This document shows, in pieces, positions 1 through 6,401 of a stretch of DNA of 11,040 nt. The notes under the pieces are model-generated. The model searched no databases, was not told the origin of the DNA, and saw nothing but the letters and a program-made list of their open reading frames with translations. The stretch spans positions 1-11,040 of the forward strand of contig JAEYQF010000218.1 of assembly GCA_023410155.1 (NCBI GenBank), in the 5' to 3' direction. Both the position numbers and the translations under genes were made by a program. Source of the stretch: Verrucomicrobiota bacterium. Lineage in GTDB: Bacteria > Verrucomicrobiota > Verrucomicrobiia > Opitutales > Opitutaceae. Position 1 is the first letter of the stretch; every line of letters begins with the position of its first letter.

Positions 1-198
1 CCCCCGGCGCGCGCCGGTAAGCAGTCTGGTGTGCCGGGCCGGGCCACCCGGGCCTGCGATCCCGAGAGAGAACCGCCAGAGCGGCGTGGCGCTCCGACGA
101 GCCTCGCGCGTTTCCGGCATGGGTTTACCTCCCTCGCTCTCGGTCGCGTTCTGACCCGGCACCCAGCGATCGAATCCCTCCCGCTCCAAGAGCGAGAA

Positions 199-222
199 GG
201 GGTCCCGACACCCCCGTTTTTT
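199..222 (+). terminator. Possible Rho-independent terminator
   Basis: A short GC stem GGGGT/ACCCC (199-203 with 210-214) has a 6-nt loop and is followed by CG and six T residues (217-222). The stem is only 5 bp, so this is tentative. It would end a plus-strand gene lying to the left of the window. Confidence 0.35.
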
Positions 223-245
223 CCGTAACCGCACCAAAACACAAC

Positions 246-262
246 GTCATATAATATATGAC
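246..262. promoter_or_regulatory. AT-rich palindrome with embedded TATAAT
   Basis: GTCATATAATATATGAC is a perfect inverted repeat: 8-nt arms (GTCATATA and TATATGAC) around one central base. It is an AT island in GC-rich DNA. A TATAAT hexamer sits at 250-255, about 104 nt upstream of the ATG at 359, but I see no good -35 box at 16-18 nt spacing. The symmetry suits an operator for a dimeric repressor overlapping a -10 element. That role is inference, and no regulator gene is visible in the window. Confidence 0.4.
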
Positions 263-358
263 ATTGTATTCGTCGTCTCGACGGCGGAGAGCGGCGGGCG
301 GGGGGCGGGGTGCGACCGTGGCTTGACGGGCTCCGGGGCCGGTGGCCACCGTGCTGCG

Positions 359-1033
359 ATGTCTCCTTCGAGCGGCACAAAACCGTTTCCATGGGTGAAA
401 CTCGCTGCGCTGGCCATCGTGGGGCTCGGACTCGCGGTGCTGCTTTTGCGCGGATTCGACGTGCGTGGGCTCGTCGATCAGTTGCTCGCCGCCATCCGCT
501 CTGCCGGGCCGGTTGCGTTTTTTGTCGCGATGGCACTGCTGCCGGCGGTCGGAGTGCCGATTCTCACTTTTGCGCTCACCGCCGGACCCGTGTTTGGGGA
601 TCGCCTGGGGCTGCCGCTGGTGCTGGCGCTTTCGCTGGCCGCCGTGACCGTGAACATCGTGCTCACATTTTTTCTGGCGCGCGGGGCTTTCCGGCCGCTG
701 CTCGTGTGGCTGTTTGCGCGGCTCGGCTATCGGCTGCCGCAGGTCGACCCGAGCGACGAGACCGGCTTGATCGTGATCGTGCGGGTGACGCCGGGGGTGC
801 CTTTCCCGGTGCAAAACTATCTGCTTGGCCTGTCGGGAGTGGGATTCGCGCGCTACCTCTGGCTCTCGATCGCAGTCGCGTTTGTTTATCAGACGGGCTT
901 CGTTCTGTTCGGCGACGCGCTGTTGCAGGGCCGAGCCAAGGTGATCGTGCTCGCGGTGAGCCTGCTCGTCGCGGCGACGGCTGCGACCCAACTCCTGCGC
1001 CGGCACTATCGGAGAAAGGGACGGACTACGTGA
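359..1033 (+). CDS. TVP38/TMEM64 family (VTT domain) membrane protein
   Basis: A 224-residue integral inner-membrane protein of the TVP38/TMEM64 (VTT/SNARE-associated, DedA-related) family. Hydrophobic segments lie near residues 14-31, 52-74, 84-107, 166-186 and 195-213, and the C-terminus is basic (RRHYRRK). The family signature is the stretch at 141-168, with R142, the prolines of VTPGVPFP, N153 and YLLGLSG. Family members are linked to lipid scrambling or membrane homeostasis; the substrate here is unknown. I chose the ATG at 359 because the frame upstream of it (TTG at 323) adds only low-complexity residues; no clear Shine-Dalgarno precedes it. The stop codon overlaps the xseA start by 4 nt (GTGA), so the two are probably co-transcribed and translationally coupled, although no functional link is known. 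Confidence 0.85.
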   Translation: MSPSSGTKPFPWVKLAALAIVGLGLAVLLLRGFDVRGLVDQLLAAIRSAGPVAFFVAMALLPAVGVPILTFALTAGPVFGDRLGLPLVLALSLAAVTVNIVLTFFLARGAFRPLLVWLFARLGYRLPQVDPSDETGLIVIVRVTPGVPFPVQNYLLGLSGVGFARYLWLSIAVAFVYQTGFVLFGDALLQGRAKVIVLAVSLLVAATAATQLLRRHYRRKGRTT

Positions 1034-2316
1034 GAACGCGTGAGGAATCTTTGGCGGAGGGCGACAGCGATCGGGTGGAGTCGGTCACGCAGTTCACCCG
1101 GCGCGTGAAGACGCTGCTCGAAACCGGCATTCGGCCCGGCTGGGTGCGCGGCGAGGTATCCAATGTTCGGATGCAGGCGAGCGGACACGTTTACTTCTTG
1201 CTTAAGGACGCCGGCGCGCAGCTGGGCGCGGTGCTGTTTCGCGGGGATGCGCTCCGACAGTCCGTGAAGTTGCGCGACGGCCTGCAGGTGGTCGTTTACG
1301 GCGAGGTGAGCCTCTACGAGGCGCGCGGACAGTATCAGCTCATCGTGCGTGCGGTCGTGGACGACGGCGAAGGGCGGCTGCAGCGGGAGTTCGACGCGTT
1401 GAAGAGGCGGCTCGGCGAAGAGGGGCTTTTCGATGCGCAGAAGAAACGCGCGATTCCGCCGATGCCGGCGACCGTGGGCTTCATCACCTCGCCGACCGGT
1501 GCGGCGGTGCAGGATTTTCTGCGCATCCTGAAACGTCGCGGTTGGCGGGGACGCGTCATCGTGCTCCCGGCGAAAGTGCAGGGCGAAGGCGCGGCCGCGG
1601 AGATGGCGGCGATGCTCGAGTTCGCGCAAGCGCTCCAAATCTTCGACCTGCTTGTGATCGGCCGCGGCGGCGGGAGTTTGGAAGATCTGTGGGCGTTCAA
1701 TGAAGAACCACTCGTGCGCGCAGTCGCGGGGTGTCGCGTGCCGATCATTTCCGCAGTGGGGCACGAGATCGATTTCTCGCTCTGCGATTTTGCTGCCGAT
1801 GCCCGCGCCGAAACGCCGAGTGCGGCGGCGGAGTTGATCTCGAGCAGCTTCGTGGCCTGTGCCGATCGCGTCGCGCAAGCCGGTGAAGCGATGACCGTGC
1901 TCGTCGAAGGCGCGGCCGCGCGCGCCCAGGCGGAGCTCGATCACGCGCGTTCGCGGCTGCGGTTGCTCTCGCCCTCGGCGCTGGTGGAGCGGGGCTATCT
2001 GCGGGTGGACGATCTCACGAATCGTCTCGGAGCGGCGTTGCGCCACGCGGTGCACGATCGCCGCCAGTCGCTCGGCGAAACGCGGGCCATGCTGGCTCAG
2101 CGTTCACCGGAACGGCGGGTGCAGATCGAGTCGCATCGACTGCTCGCGCTCTGGAAACGTCTGCAAGCGGCGAGCCCGTCTTCGGTGCTCAATCGCGGCT
2201 TCGTGATCCTGCGCGACGAAGCGGGTAAACCCTTGCCCCGGAAAAAGGACGTTTCACCCGGACAAAAGATCGCCGCGGAATTCGGCGACGGCACGTTGCC
2301 GCTACGAGCGGAGTGA
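1030..2316 (+). CDS. xseA: Exodeoxyribonuclease VII large subunit
   Basis: A 428-residue cytoplasmic XseA, the catalytic subunit of exonuclease VII, which degrades single-stranded DNA from both ends to short oligonucleotides. The N-terminal OB fold spans about residues 18-110 (VTQFTRRVKTLLE, GEVSN, GHVYFLLKD). The catalytic domain shows SPTGAA (154-159), GRGGGSLEDLWAFN (211-224) and SAVGHEIDFS followed by DFAADARAETPSAAAEL (241-269). A helical coiled-coil-like region runs from about 275 to 370, and the usual C-terminal segment (LNRGFVILRD...GKPLPRKKDVSPGQ) is present. The length is slightly below the E. coli protein (456). The start is GTG at 1030, supported by GGAGAAAGGG at 1011-1020 and the GTGA overlap with the upstream gene. 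The small subunit gene xseB is not adjacent in this window. A small hairpin at 2321-2335 follows the stop but has no T tract. Confidence 0.96.
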   Translation: MRTREESLAEGDSDRVESVTQFTRRVKTLLETGIRPGWVRGEVSNVRMQASGHVYFLLKDAGAQLGAVLFRGDALRQSVKLRDGLQVVVYGEVSLYEARGQYQLIVRAVVDDGEGRLQREFDALKRRLGEEGLFDAQKKRAIPPMPATVGFITSPTGAAVQDFLRILKRRGWRGRVIVLPAKVQGEGAAAEMAAMLEFAQALQIFDLLVIGRGGGSLEDLWAFNEEPLVRAVAGCRVPIISAVGHEIDFSLCDFAADARAETPSAAAELISSSFVACADRVAQAGEAMTVLVEGAAARAQAELDHARSRLRLLSPSALVERGYLRVDDLTNRLGAALRHAVHDRRQSLGETRAMLAQRSPERRVQIESHRLLALWKRLQAASPSSVLNRGFVILRDEAGKPLPRKKDVSPGQKIAAEFGDGTLPLRAE

Positions 2317-2436
2317 GCAACCGCCTCGAGGGCGGCGACGCATAACGTAACTTATCAGGTTGCTCTCTAGGGAATGGGCCGGTGCTTGCTCAGGAGCTTG
2401 GCGGCGATGGCGGCTCGCTTGGGTCCATCGAGGATC

Positions 2437-2568
2437 CCGACCCATGCCGCACCAGCGTGCGACGTGGTGCGGACCGGGTCGCGACGTGGTGCGTGCCGTG
2501 TCCCGACCGTGCGCGGTCCTTGGCTCGACTCGGGCCGCACCCTGGCGCGACTCGGGTGGAATAATCGC
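2437..2568. repeat. Six-unit 22-bp tandem array with 11-bp half-period
   Basis: Six consecutive 22-bp units start at 2437, 2459, 2481, 2503, 2525 and 2547. Columns 2-5 read CGAC in all six units. Column 13 is G in all six; columns 12, 16, 17 and 22 are C in five of six. Two units share the 13-mer GCGACGTGGTGCG (2459 and 2481), and two share CGACTCGGG (2526 and 2548). Each unit splits into related 11-bp halves with C at position 5 in nearly every half and A before it in most. Unit junctions tend to be dyads, for example GTCGCGAC at 2478-2485. The second half of the last unit has decayed. There are no spacers, so it is not a CRISPR array. Confidence 0.8.
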
Positions 2569-2606
2569 GCGGCTGTGTTACTCTGAGAGGTGACCGCCCG
2601 CTTTTG

Positions 2607-2637
2607 ATTCGCGTTCATTGGCGTCCATTCGCGGTTC
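2607..2637. repeat. Triple 10-bp repeat upstream of msrB
   Basis: Three adjacent near-copies are seen: ATTCGCGTTC (2607), ATTGGCGTCC (2617) and ATTCGCGGTTC (2627). They lie 25 bp before the msrB ATG. The array resembles short interspersed intergenic repeats that I recall from Verrucomicrobia-like genomes; that comparison is memory, not a search. Confidence 0.6.
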
Positions 2638-2661
2638 AAAAACGAATCACTGAGAGAAAAC

Positions 2662-3285
2662 ATGCTCCTCCGAATCCTCATCCCTTTTTGCGTGCTCGCG
2701 GCGACCGCCGTGGGGGAGACCCCTATGAAAAACACGAATCCGAATTCCGTGCCCAACGACGATCCGGCCGCCTGTGCCGTCGACGGTGAAAAGTCGGCCT
2801 GCGGTCTCCCGTCCAACGTTGTCATCGACATGAGCAAGACGAAGGTGCAGCGCACCGACGCCGAGTGGAAAGCGCTGCTCACGCCGATGCAGTATCGCGT
2901 GGCCCGTCAGCAGGGCACCGAGCGGCCGTTTGCGAACGAATACTGGGACCATCACGAAGACGGCGTTTATTTCTCCGTGTGCAGCGACACGCCGCTTTTC
3001 GACAGCCGCGACAAGTTCGAGAGCGGCACGGGTTGGCCGAGCTTCACGAAACCGATCGAGCCCGCGTTCGTGGGCGAAACGCGCGACACGAGCTACGGCA
3101 TGATTCGCATCGAGGTGCACTGCTCCGTCGACGGCGCGCATCTTGGCCACGTGTTCGACGACGGCCCGCGCAGCAAGGGTGGTTTGCGCTACTGCATCAA
3201 CAGCGCCTCGCTCCGCTTCATGCCGCGCAAGGACTACGAAGCCTGGGTCGCGAAAAATCAGGGCACGAGCGTGGCGGCGAAGTGA
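2662..3285 (+). CDS. msrB: Exported peptide-methionine (R)-S-oxide reductase
   Basis: A 207-residue MsrB that reduces methionine-R-sulfoxide in proteins. The catalytic domain covers about residues 62-195: TDAEWKALLTPMQYRV, SGTGWPSF (121-128), AHLGHVFDDGP (159-169) and RYCINSASLRF with catalytic C178. A short hydrophobic N-terminus (about 2-18) looks like a signal peptide, so it probably acts in the periplasm. A second ATG at 2725, with GGGGGAG before it, would give a 186-residue cytoplasmic form and cannot be excluded. Aligned to E. coli MsrB from memory, the zinc-ligand positions are S105, S108, C154 and D157, so the zinc site is gone. The usual resolving Cys in the SGxGWPSF motif is T123. 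Other cysteines (C38, C47, C107, C154) could resolve the disulfide. The gene stands alone and ends at a strong terminator. Confidence 0.93.
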   Translation: MLLRILIPFCVLAATAVGETPMKNTNPNSVPNDDPAACAVDGEKSACGLPSNVVIDMSKTKVQRTDAEWKALLTPMQYRVARQQGTERPFANEYWDHHEDGVYFSVCSDTPLFDSRDKFESGTGWPSFTKPIEPAFVGETRDTSYGMIRIEVHCSVDGAHLGHVFDDGPRSKGGLRYCINSASLRFMPRKDYEAWVAKNQGTSVAAK

Positions 3286-3325
3286 GCGACGTCGCGCGCG
3301 CCGTTTAGTCGCATCTCTCAGGTGG

Positions 3326-3355
3326 AGCCCGGCGTCATCGCCGGGCTTTTTATTT
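3326..3355 (+). terminator. Rho-independent terminator of msrB
   Basis: A perfect 9-bp stem, AGCCCGGCG (3326-3334) with CGCCGGGCT (3339-3347), has a TCAT loop and is followed by TTTTATTT. It lies 41 bp after the msrB stop. A second small stem (GCGACG/CGTCGC, 3361-3379) follows, repeating the CGCCGGGCT word; it lies just beyond the end of the convergent minus-strand gene. Confidence 0.9.
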
Positions 3356-3391
3356 CACGAGCGACGCCGGGCTCGTCGCGGGAACGCGTGC

Positions 3392-3721
3392 TTACAGCTG
3401 CAGCGTCTTCAGCTCGATGAGGCCGTTCATCATCAGCACGACGTTTTGCACCATCGTATCCGGCGGACAGGAGTAGCGCACGCGATCGCGAATGTAGGTG
3501 ATCTCCTCGATGGGCAGTTGCCGCAGCTCGTCGTTGATGAGTTTGAGCAGCTCGTCGTCCCACATGTCCGGTGGACGTGAGGCGAGCGTCTTGAGCAGCT
3601 TGCGGGTTCGTGGAGTGGGAGACGGCACAACCTCACACGCGTTGCACCGCTCGGCGTCACCGTCAAACGCGCGATGCGTTGTCCGTTTGCGAGACGGCCA
3701 TTCGTGGAAGAAATGAAACAT
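3392..3721 (-). CDS. Small hypothetical protein
   Basis: A 109-residue protein of unknown function; I do not recognise the family. The C-terminal 75 residues look like genuine protein: a helical, acidic, leucine-rich stretch (WDDELLKLINDELRQLPIEEITYIRDRVRYSC) followed by PPDTMVQNVVLMMNGLIELKTLQL. The first 30 residues are less protein-like. The ATG at 3721 has AGGA 8 nt upstream, which is why I chose it. A GTG at 3628 (78 residues) is an alternative that would keep only the convincing part. No signal peptide or membrane segment is visible. It is divergent from the VOC gene at 3762 with about 40 bp between them, and convergent with msrB. Confidence 0.5.
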   Translation of the reverse strand: MFHFFHEWPSRKRTTHRAFDGDAERCNACEVVPSPTPRTRKLLKTLASRPPDMWDDELLKLINDELRQLPIEEITYIRDRVRYSCPPDTMVQNVVLMMNGLIELKTLQL

Positions 3722-3761
3722 CCTCTCATTCCTCGAATCCGATTCCTCAACCTCCACGCCC

Positions 3762-4250
3762 ATGAAAAAGCTGACCCCGAAAAACACGATTTGCCTCTGG
3801 TTCGACAAAGACGCGCTCGAAGCCGCGCGCTTCTACGCCGCGACGTTTCCCGACAGCGAAGTGACGAACATTTTTTATGCGCCCACCGATTTCCCCTCGG
3901 GCAAGGCGGGCGACGTGCTCACGGTCGAGTTCACCGTGTGCGGCGTGCCGTGCATCGGTCTCAACGGCGGCCCGGCATTTGAACAGACGGAGGCGTTTTC
4001 TTTTCAGATCGCCACCGACACGCAGGAGGAAACCGACCGCTACTGGAACGCGATCGTGAACAACGGCGGCCAGGAGAGCGCGTGCGGCTGGTGCAAAGAC
4101 CGCTGGGGCCTCTCGTGGCAAATCACGCCGCGCGTGTTGACCGACGCGCTCGCCGCCGGCGGCGAAGAAGCCAAGCGAGCCTTCGCCGCGATGATGGAGA
4201 TGGGCAAAATCGACATCGCAAAAATCGAAGCCGCCCGCCGCGGCGAGTAA
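3762..4250 (+). CDS. VOC superfamily protein, PhnB/3-dmu-9_3-mt type
   Basis: A 162-residue cytoplasmic protein of the vicinal-oxygen-chelate fold, in the PhnB-like group often labelled 3-demethylubiquinone-9 3-methyltransferase. Recognisable blocks are ITICLWFD-type strand 1 (residues 9-15), ARFYAATFPDSEV (22-34), GLNGGPAFEQTEAFSFQI (66-83), the DTQEETDRYWNAI helix (86-98) and CGWCKDRWGLSWQITP (108-123). The methyltransferase name is historical; members of this group have no proven methyltransferase activity that I know of, so treat the function as unknown. The start at 3762 has no Shine-Dalgarno (the leader is CCTCAACCTCCACGCCC). It is probably monocistronic and converges with the thioredoxin-like gene 30 bp away. 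A GAAGAG/CTCTTC stem (4255-4274) lies between them, without a clear T tract. Confidence 0.88.
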   Translation: MKKLTPKNTICLWFDKDALEAARFYAATFPDSEVTNIFYAPTDFPSGKAGDVLTVEFTVCGVPCIGLNGGPAFEQTEAFSFQIATDTQEETDRYWNAIVNNGGQESACGWCKDRWGLSWQITPRVLTDALAAGGEEAKRAFAAMMEMGKIDIAKIEAARRGE

Positions 4251-4254
4251 GGGC

Positions 4255-4274
4255 GAAGAGGCGAGCGTCTCTTC
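4255..4274. other. Small stem-loop between convergent genes
   Basis: GAAGAG (4255-4260) and CTCTTC (4269-4274) pair across an 8-nt loop in the 30-bp gap between the two convergent stops. No T run follows on either strand, so it is at best a weak or Rho-assisted terminator. Confidence 0.3.
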
Positions 4275-4280
4275 CCGGGC

Positions 4281-5351
4281 TTACCGGCCCACAGGTAAAC
4301 GGGCTGTGCTGGCGACGGGTTGGCCGTTCTCAATTGCAGGCAGAAATAGCCACGTTTCTAGATCGCGGCGGAACACATTGTTGAGCGGCGAGAAGGGATC
4401 GTTTTCGACCGAAGCGTCAGTGACGCGGCCGAACTCGTCGACCGTTAGGATAAACGTCATCCCGTCTTGGGGAACGAACTGTGCGCGTTCCGCAGCGATC
4501 GCGGTCAGATACGGCTGCAAAGAAGCATTTCCAGAACCGGCCGCTTGTTGATGCTGGAGGACGGCGAGTCGATGGCGGCTGCGAAGACGGACCGGCGACT
4601 TTTCGTCGAGGAACGGGAACAGCTGCTCGCACTTGTCCAGCACCGTGCCGGGGCCGAGAAAGTTATCACCGTCGTAGGAGTGAAAAAGCAGATCGCCTCT
4701 GCGAGTGACTGCCACGAGGCAAGGGATGCCGCGAGGTTTCCAGCGGTTCAGCGAAGGGGCCTGCGCGCCGAACCGCAACATGAGCCACGGCATGGCCTTC
4801 TCGCGAAAATATTTCTCGGCACTGTGGATGTCCTCGTCCCAGGAGATCATGATGAGTTCGAAAACCCCCGGCCACTGTCGCTGCATGCGCTCGTAGGTTC
4901 GCGTGAGCCTGGGGAGGAAGCGGTGACAGGGGCCGCACCAGCTCGCGGAGAAATAGAAGAGGTAAACGTCAGGCTCGCGACGATCGCCTAGCGTGTAGGG
5001 GATAACTTTCCCATTTTGGAGCACACGAAGATCCTTCCGCACTTCGCGAGCAATGGGCGAGGCGGATGTGGCGAACAGGCTGGGCGCAGAGTGACGCGCG
5101 GCTTCAAAAGCAGCGACGCGCTGGAGTTGCTCGTCCGTCAAACTGTCGAGCGCAACCAACCCGGTGTGCCTTCTGCCCGAGATGAGCGCGAGTCCGCCAT
5201 AAAGCTCCACGAGCCGCCCCTCGAAAGAGGAACCATCGGCCCGTCGCCAGGATTCGGATTTCGGCGCAGCGAAGGCGGGAGTGATCGAGATGAGTGCAAG
5301 GGCAAGGCCGACGATGGCGCAGGTTCGCTTCGGCAACGAGGTGGAGAACAT
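4281..5351 (-). CDS. Exported thioredoxin-fold protein with SHD1-like and TonB_C-like domains
   Basis: A 356-residue predicted periplasmic protein. A basic then hydrophobic N-terminus ending PAFA (about residue 28) is a Sec signal peptide. Residues 35-80 (WRRADGSSFEGRLVEL...LDSLTDEQLQRV) resemble the SHD1-like module common in secreted planctomycete and verrucomicrobial proteins. Residues 105-248 are a thioredoxin/nucleoredoxin-like domain with WCGPC at 138-142 and a likely cis-proline at GIP (P210), so a thiol-disulfide oxidoreductase role is expected. Residues 290-352 (FILTVDEFGRVTDASVENDPF...LFLPAIENGQPVAS) resemble a TonB C-terminal domain. The start at 5351 overlaps the stop of the nuclease gene (TGATG) and has GGAG 7 nt upstream, so the two are translationally coupled. 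The redox partner is unknown. The catalytic motif is clear; the two flanking domain calls are from pattern only. Confidence 0.85.
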   Translation of the reverse strand: MFSTSLPKRTCAIVGLALALISITPAFAAPKSESWRRADGSSFEGRLVELYGGLALISGRRHTGLVALDSLTDEQLQRVAAFEAARHSAPSLFATSASPIAREVRKDLRVLQNGKVIPYTLGDRREPDVYLFYFSASWCGPCHRFLPRLTRTYERMQRQWPGVFELIMISWDEDIHSAEKYFREKAMPWLMLRFGAQAPSLNRWKPRGIPCLVAVTRRGDLLFHSYDGDNFLGPGTVLDKCEQLFPFLDEKSPVRLRSRHRLAVLQHQQAAGSGNASLQPYLTAIAAERAQFVPQDGMTFILTVDEFGRVTDASVENDPFSPLNNVFRRDLETWLFLPAIENGQPVASTARLPVGR

Positions 5352-6148
5352 CACTTGGCTCCGGAGAAATTGAGTTTGCCGCGACACACAGGATAGCGCG
5401 AGCAGCCCCAGAATTGTTCGCCGGATCGAAGGCCTCGTTTCGCCGTGCGCAGGACCATGCTCGCTCCACATTCCGGACACAGCACCGCATGCGCCGCGGC
5501 CGGCGGCGTGACCGGTTGGGCGGGGCCCGCTTGAACTTCGCGCACCAGTGCGAGCAGGGCAGGGCCGTCGATCAGCTCCAGAGGTTTTCCGAGGGCGAAG
5601 TCCTGTGCTTCTCGAGTGAACTTTCCCGAAGTGATGACGAGCGCGGCGTCTGCTCGCTCGTGCATCATGACTCCGAAGATTTCTCGGACCACGGTGATCC
5701 CCACACTGCCGGACCGCCACTGCTTACATTGCACTAAGGTGGTTCGTCCTTCGCGGCGCAGGATCAAGTCGATACCTCCGTCTGCTCCCCCAGGCGTCAG
5801 TGGCTGTTCAACGGTGTATCCGCGCCGCCTATACGCTTCGCCGACGAGTCGTTCAAGGTCGTGCCAATGGAGCTGTCGAAGCGTCTTCAAGCTCGTTTGC
5901 TCCTCTACGATTTGTGCGTTTCGACGTCGCACGAGGACGGAGAGGGCCGCGACGAGTGCGAAGCCGCTCGCGATCGCCCAAGGAGTCCACCAGAGACCCG
6001 CTGCAAGGGCGGTGTTGAAGGAGCCGCCAGCTGCAAGATGGCGACGCATCACCTCTGTAGCTATGGCCGCTCCTACTCCGATTCCTGTGGAAACCCACCA
6101 CGGTAGCTGAATCAAAACTTCAAGGGCCGAAGGTGAGCGGCGAGACAT
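5351..6148 (-). CDS. Membrane-anchored Mrr-type restriction endonuclease-like protein with Topo zinc ribbon
   Basis: A 265-residue protein. Two hydrophobic segments (about 12-33 and 46-73), with positive charges on both outer ends (MSRR and VRRR), predict a membrane hairpin with the rest in the cytoplasm. Residues 92-205 are an Mrr_cat-like PD-(D/E)XK nuclease: LHWHDLERLVGEAYRRRGYTVE, GGADGGIDLIL (D127), LVQCKQW (Q140, K142) and VVREIFGVM. The C-terminus is a topoisomerase-type C4 zinc ribbon with C224, C227, C249 and C255. Family proteins cleave DNA, often modified or foreign, but many have no assigned substrate; none can be inferred here. No methyltransferase is adjacent. There is no Shine-Dalgarno before the ATG. 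It is the first gene of an overlapping pair with the exported thioredoxin-like protein. Confidence 0.88.
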   Translation of the reverse strand: MSRRSPSALEVLIQLPWWVSTGIGVGAAIATEVMRRHLAAGGSFNTALAAGLWWTPWAIASGFALVAALSVLVRRRNAQIVEEQTSLKTLRQLHWHDLERLVGEAYRRRGYTVEQPLTPGGADGGIDLILRREGRTTLVQCKQWRSGSVGITVVREIFGVMMHERADAALVITSGKFTREAQDFALGKPLELIDGPALLALVREVQAGPAQPVTPPAAAHAVLCPECGASMVLRTAKRGLRSGEQFWGCSRYPVCRGKLNFSGAK

Positions 6149-6329
6149 ATGGCGCGAGGACCGCAGTTTGGGAGGTTAAGAGCCGAAATTGAAGAGCGGG
6201 ACTGGCTCCGCGAGGCACACTGGAGTTCGTGCATCAGCGCCGAGGCAAACGAGGCCGCGGAGAGATGTAAACGTGGGAAACCCGGGAAAATGTCCCGCCT
6301 GCGTTTGTGGCGAGGGACGGGATAGGCGC

Positions 6330-6364
6330 AAAAAAAAGCGCTCCGCACGGGAGGTGCAGAGCGC
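6330..6364 (-). terminator. Rho-independent terminator of the first Gfo/Idh/MocA gene
   Basis: On the minus strand, GCGCTCTGCAC and GTGCGGAGCGC form an 11-bp stem with one G-U pair and a CTCCC loop, followed by eight T residues (A run 6330-6337 on the plus strand). It lies about 130 bp after the oxidoreductase stop and insulates the nuclease pair from the sugar genes. Confidence 0.93.
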
Positions 6365-6401
6365 GGAGGGAAGAGGTTTTTGGGCCGAGGCTTCGTTTCG
6401 T

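Larger units (their letters stand above)
1..358. other. Intergenic leader, no convincing gene
   Basis: No protein-coding signal is convincing here: the short open frames are arginine/proline-rich and look like by-products of high GC. It holds a 14-nt perfect palindrome at 4-17, a possible terminator at 199-222 and an AT-rich palindrome at 246-262 in otherwise very GC-rich DNA. It is probably the end of an upstream transcript plus the promoter and leader of the membrane-protein/xseA pair. Confidence 0.5.
2317..2661. other. Gap between xseA and msrB, repeat-rich
   Basis: No gene is supported. It contains a hairpin CCGCC/GGCGG (2321-2335) just after xseA, a degenerate 22-bp tandem array (2437-2568) and a 10-bp triple repeat (2607-2637), and ends in the msrB leader. 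The short open frames across the array have no consistent reading frame, because a 22-bp period is not a multiple of three. Confidence 0.6.

Noticed and set aside
168..188. Stretch GATCGAATCCCTCCCGCTCCA resembling a tRNA 3' end (T-arm plus acceptor)
   Set aside because: The bases before the loop do not pair with CCCTC, and no matching 5' acceptor, D-arm or anticodon arm is found upstream; probably chance.
31..228. 65-residue plus-strand open frame
   Set aside because: Arginine/proline-rich, no RBS, no protein-like composition; it runs into the putative terminator.
125..1006. 293-residue minus-strand frame opposite the VTT-domain protein
   Set aside because: Arg/His/Gln-rich antisense shadow; the plus strand has clear membrane segments and family motifs.
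2437..2568. CRISPR array interpretation of the 22-bp repeats
   Set aside because: Units are directly adjacent with no spacers, and no cas genes are present.
2367..2882. 171-residue minus-strand frame across the 22-bp array and the start of msrB
   Set aside because: It overlaps a solid gene, and the array does not keep a reading frame.
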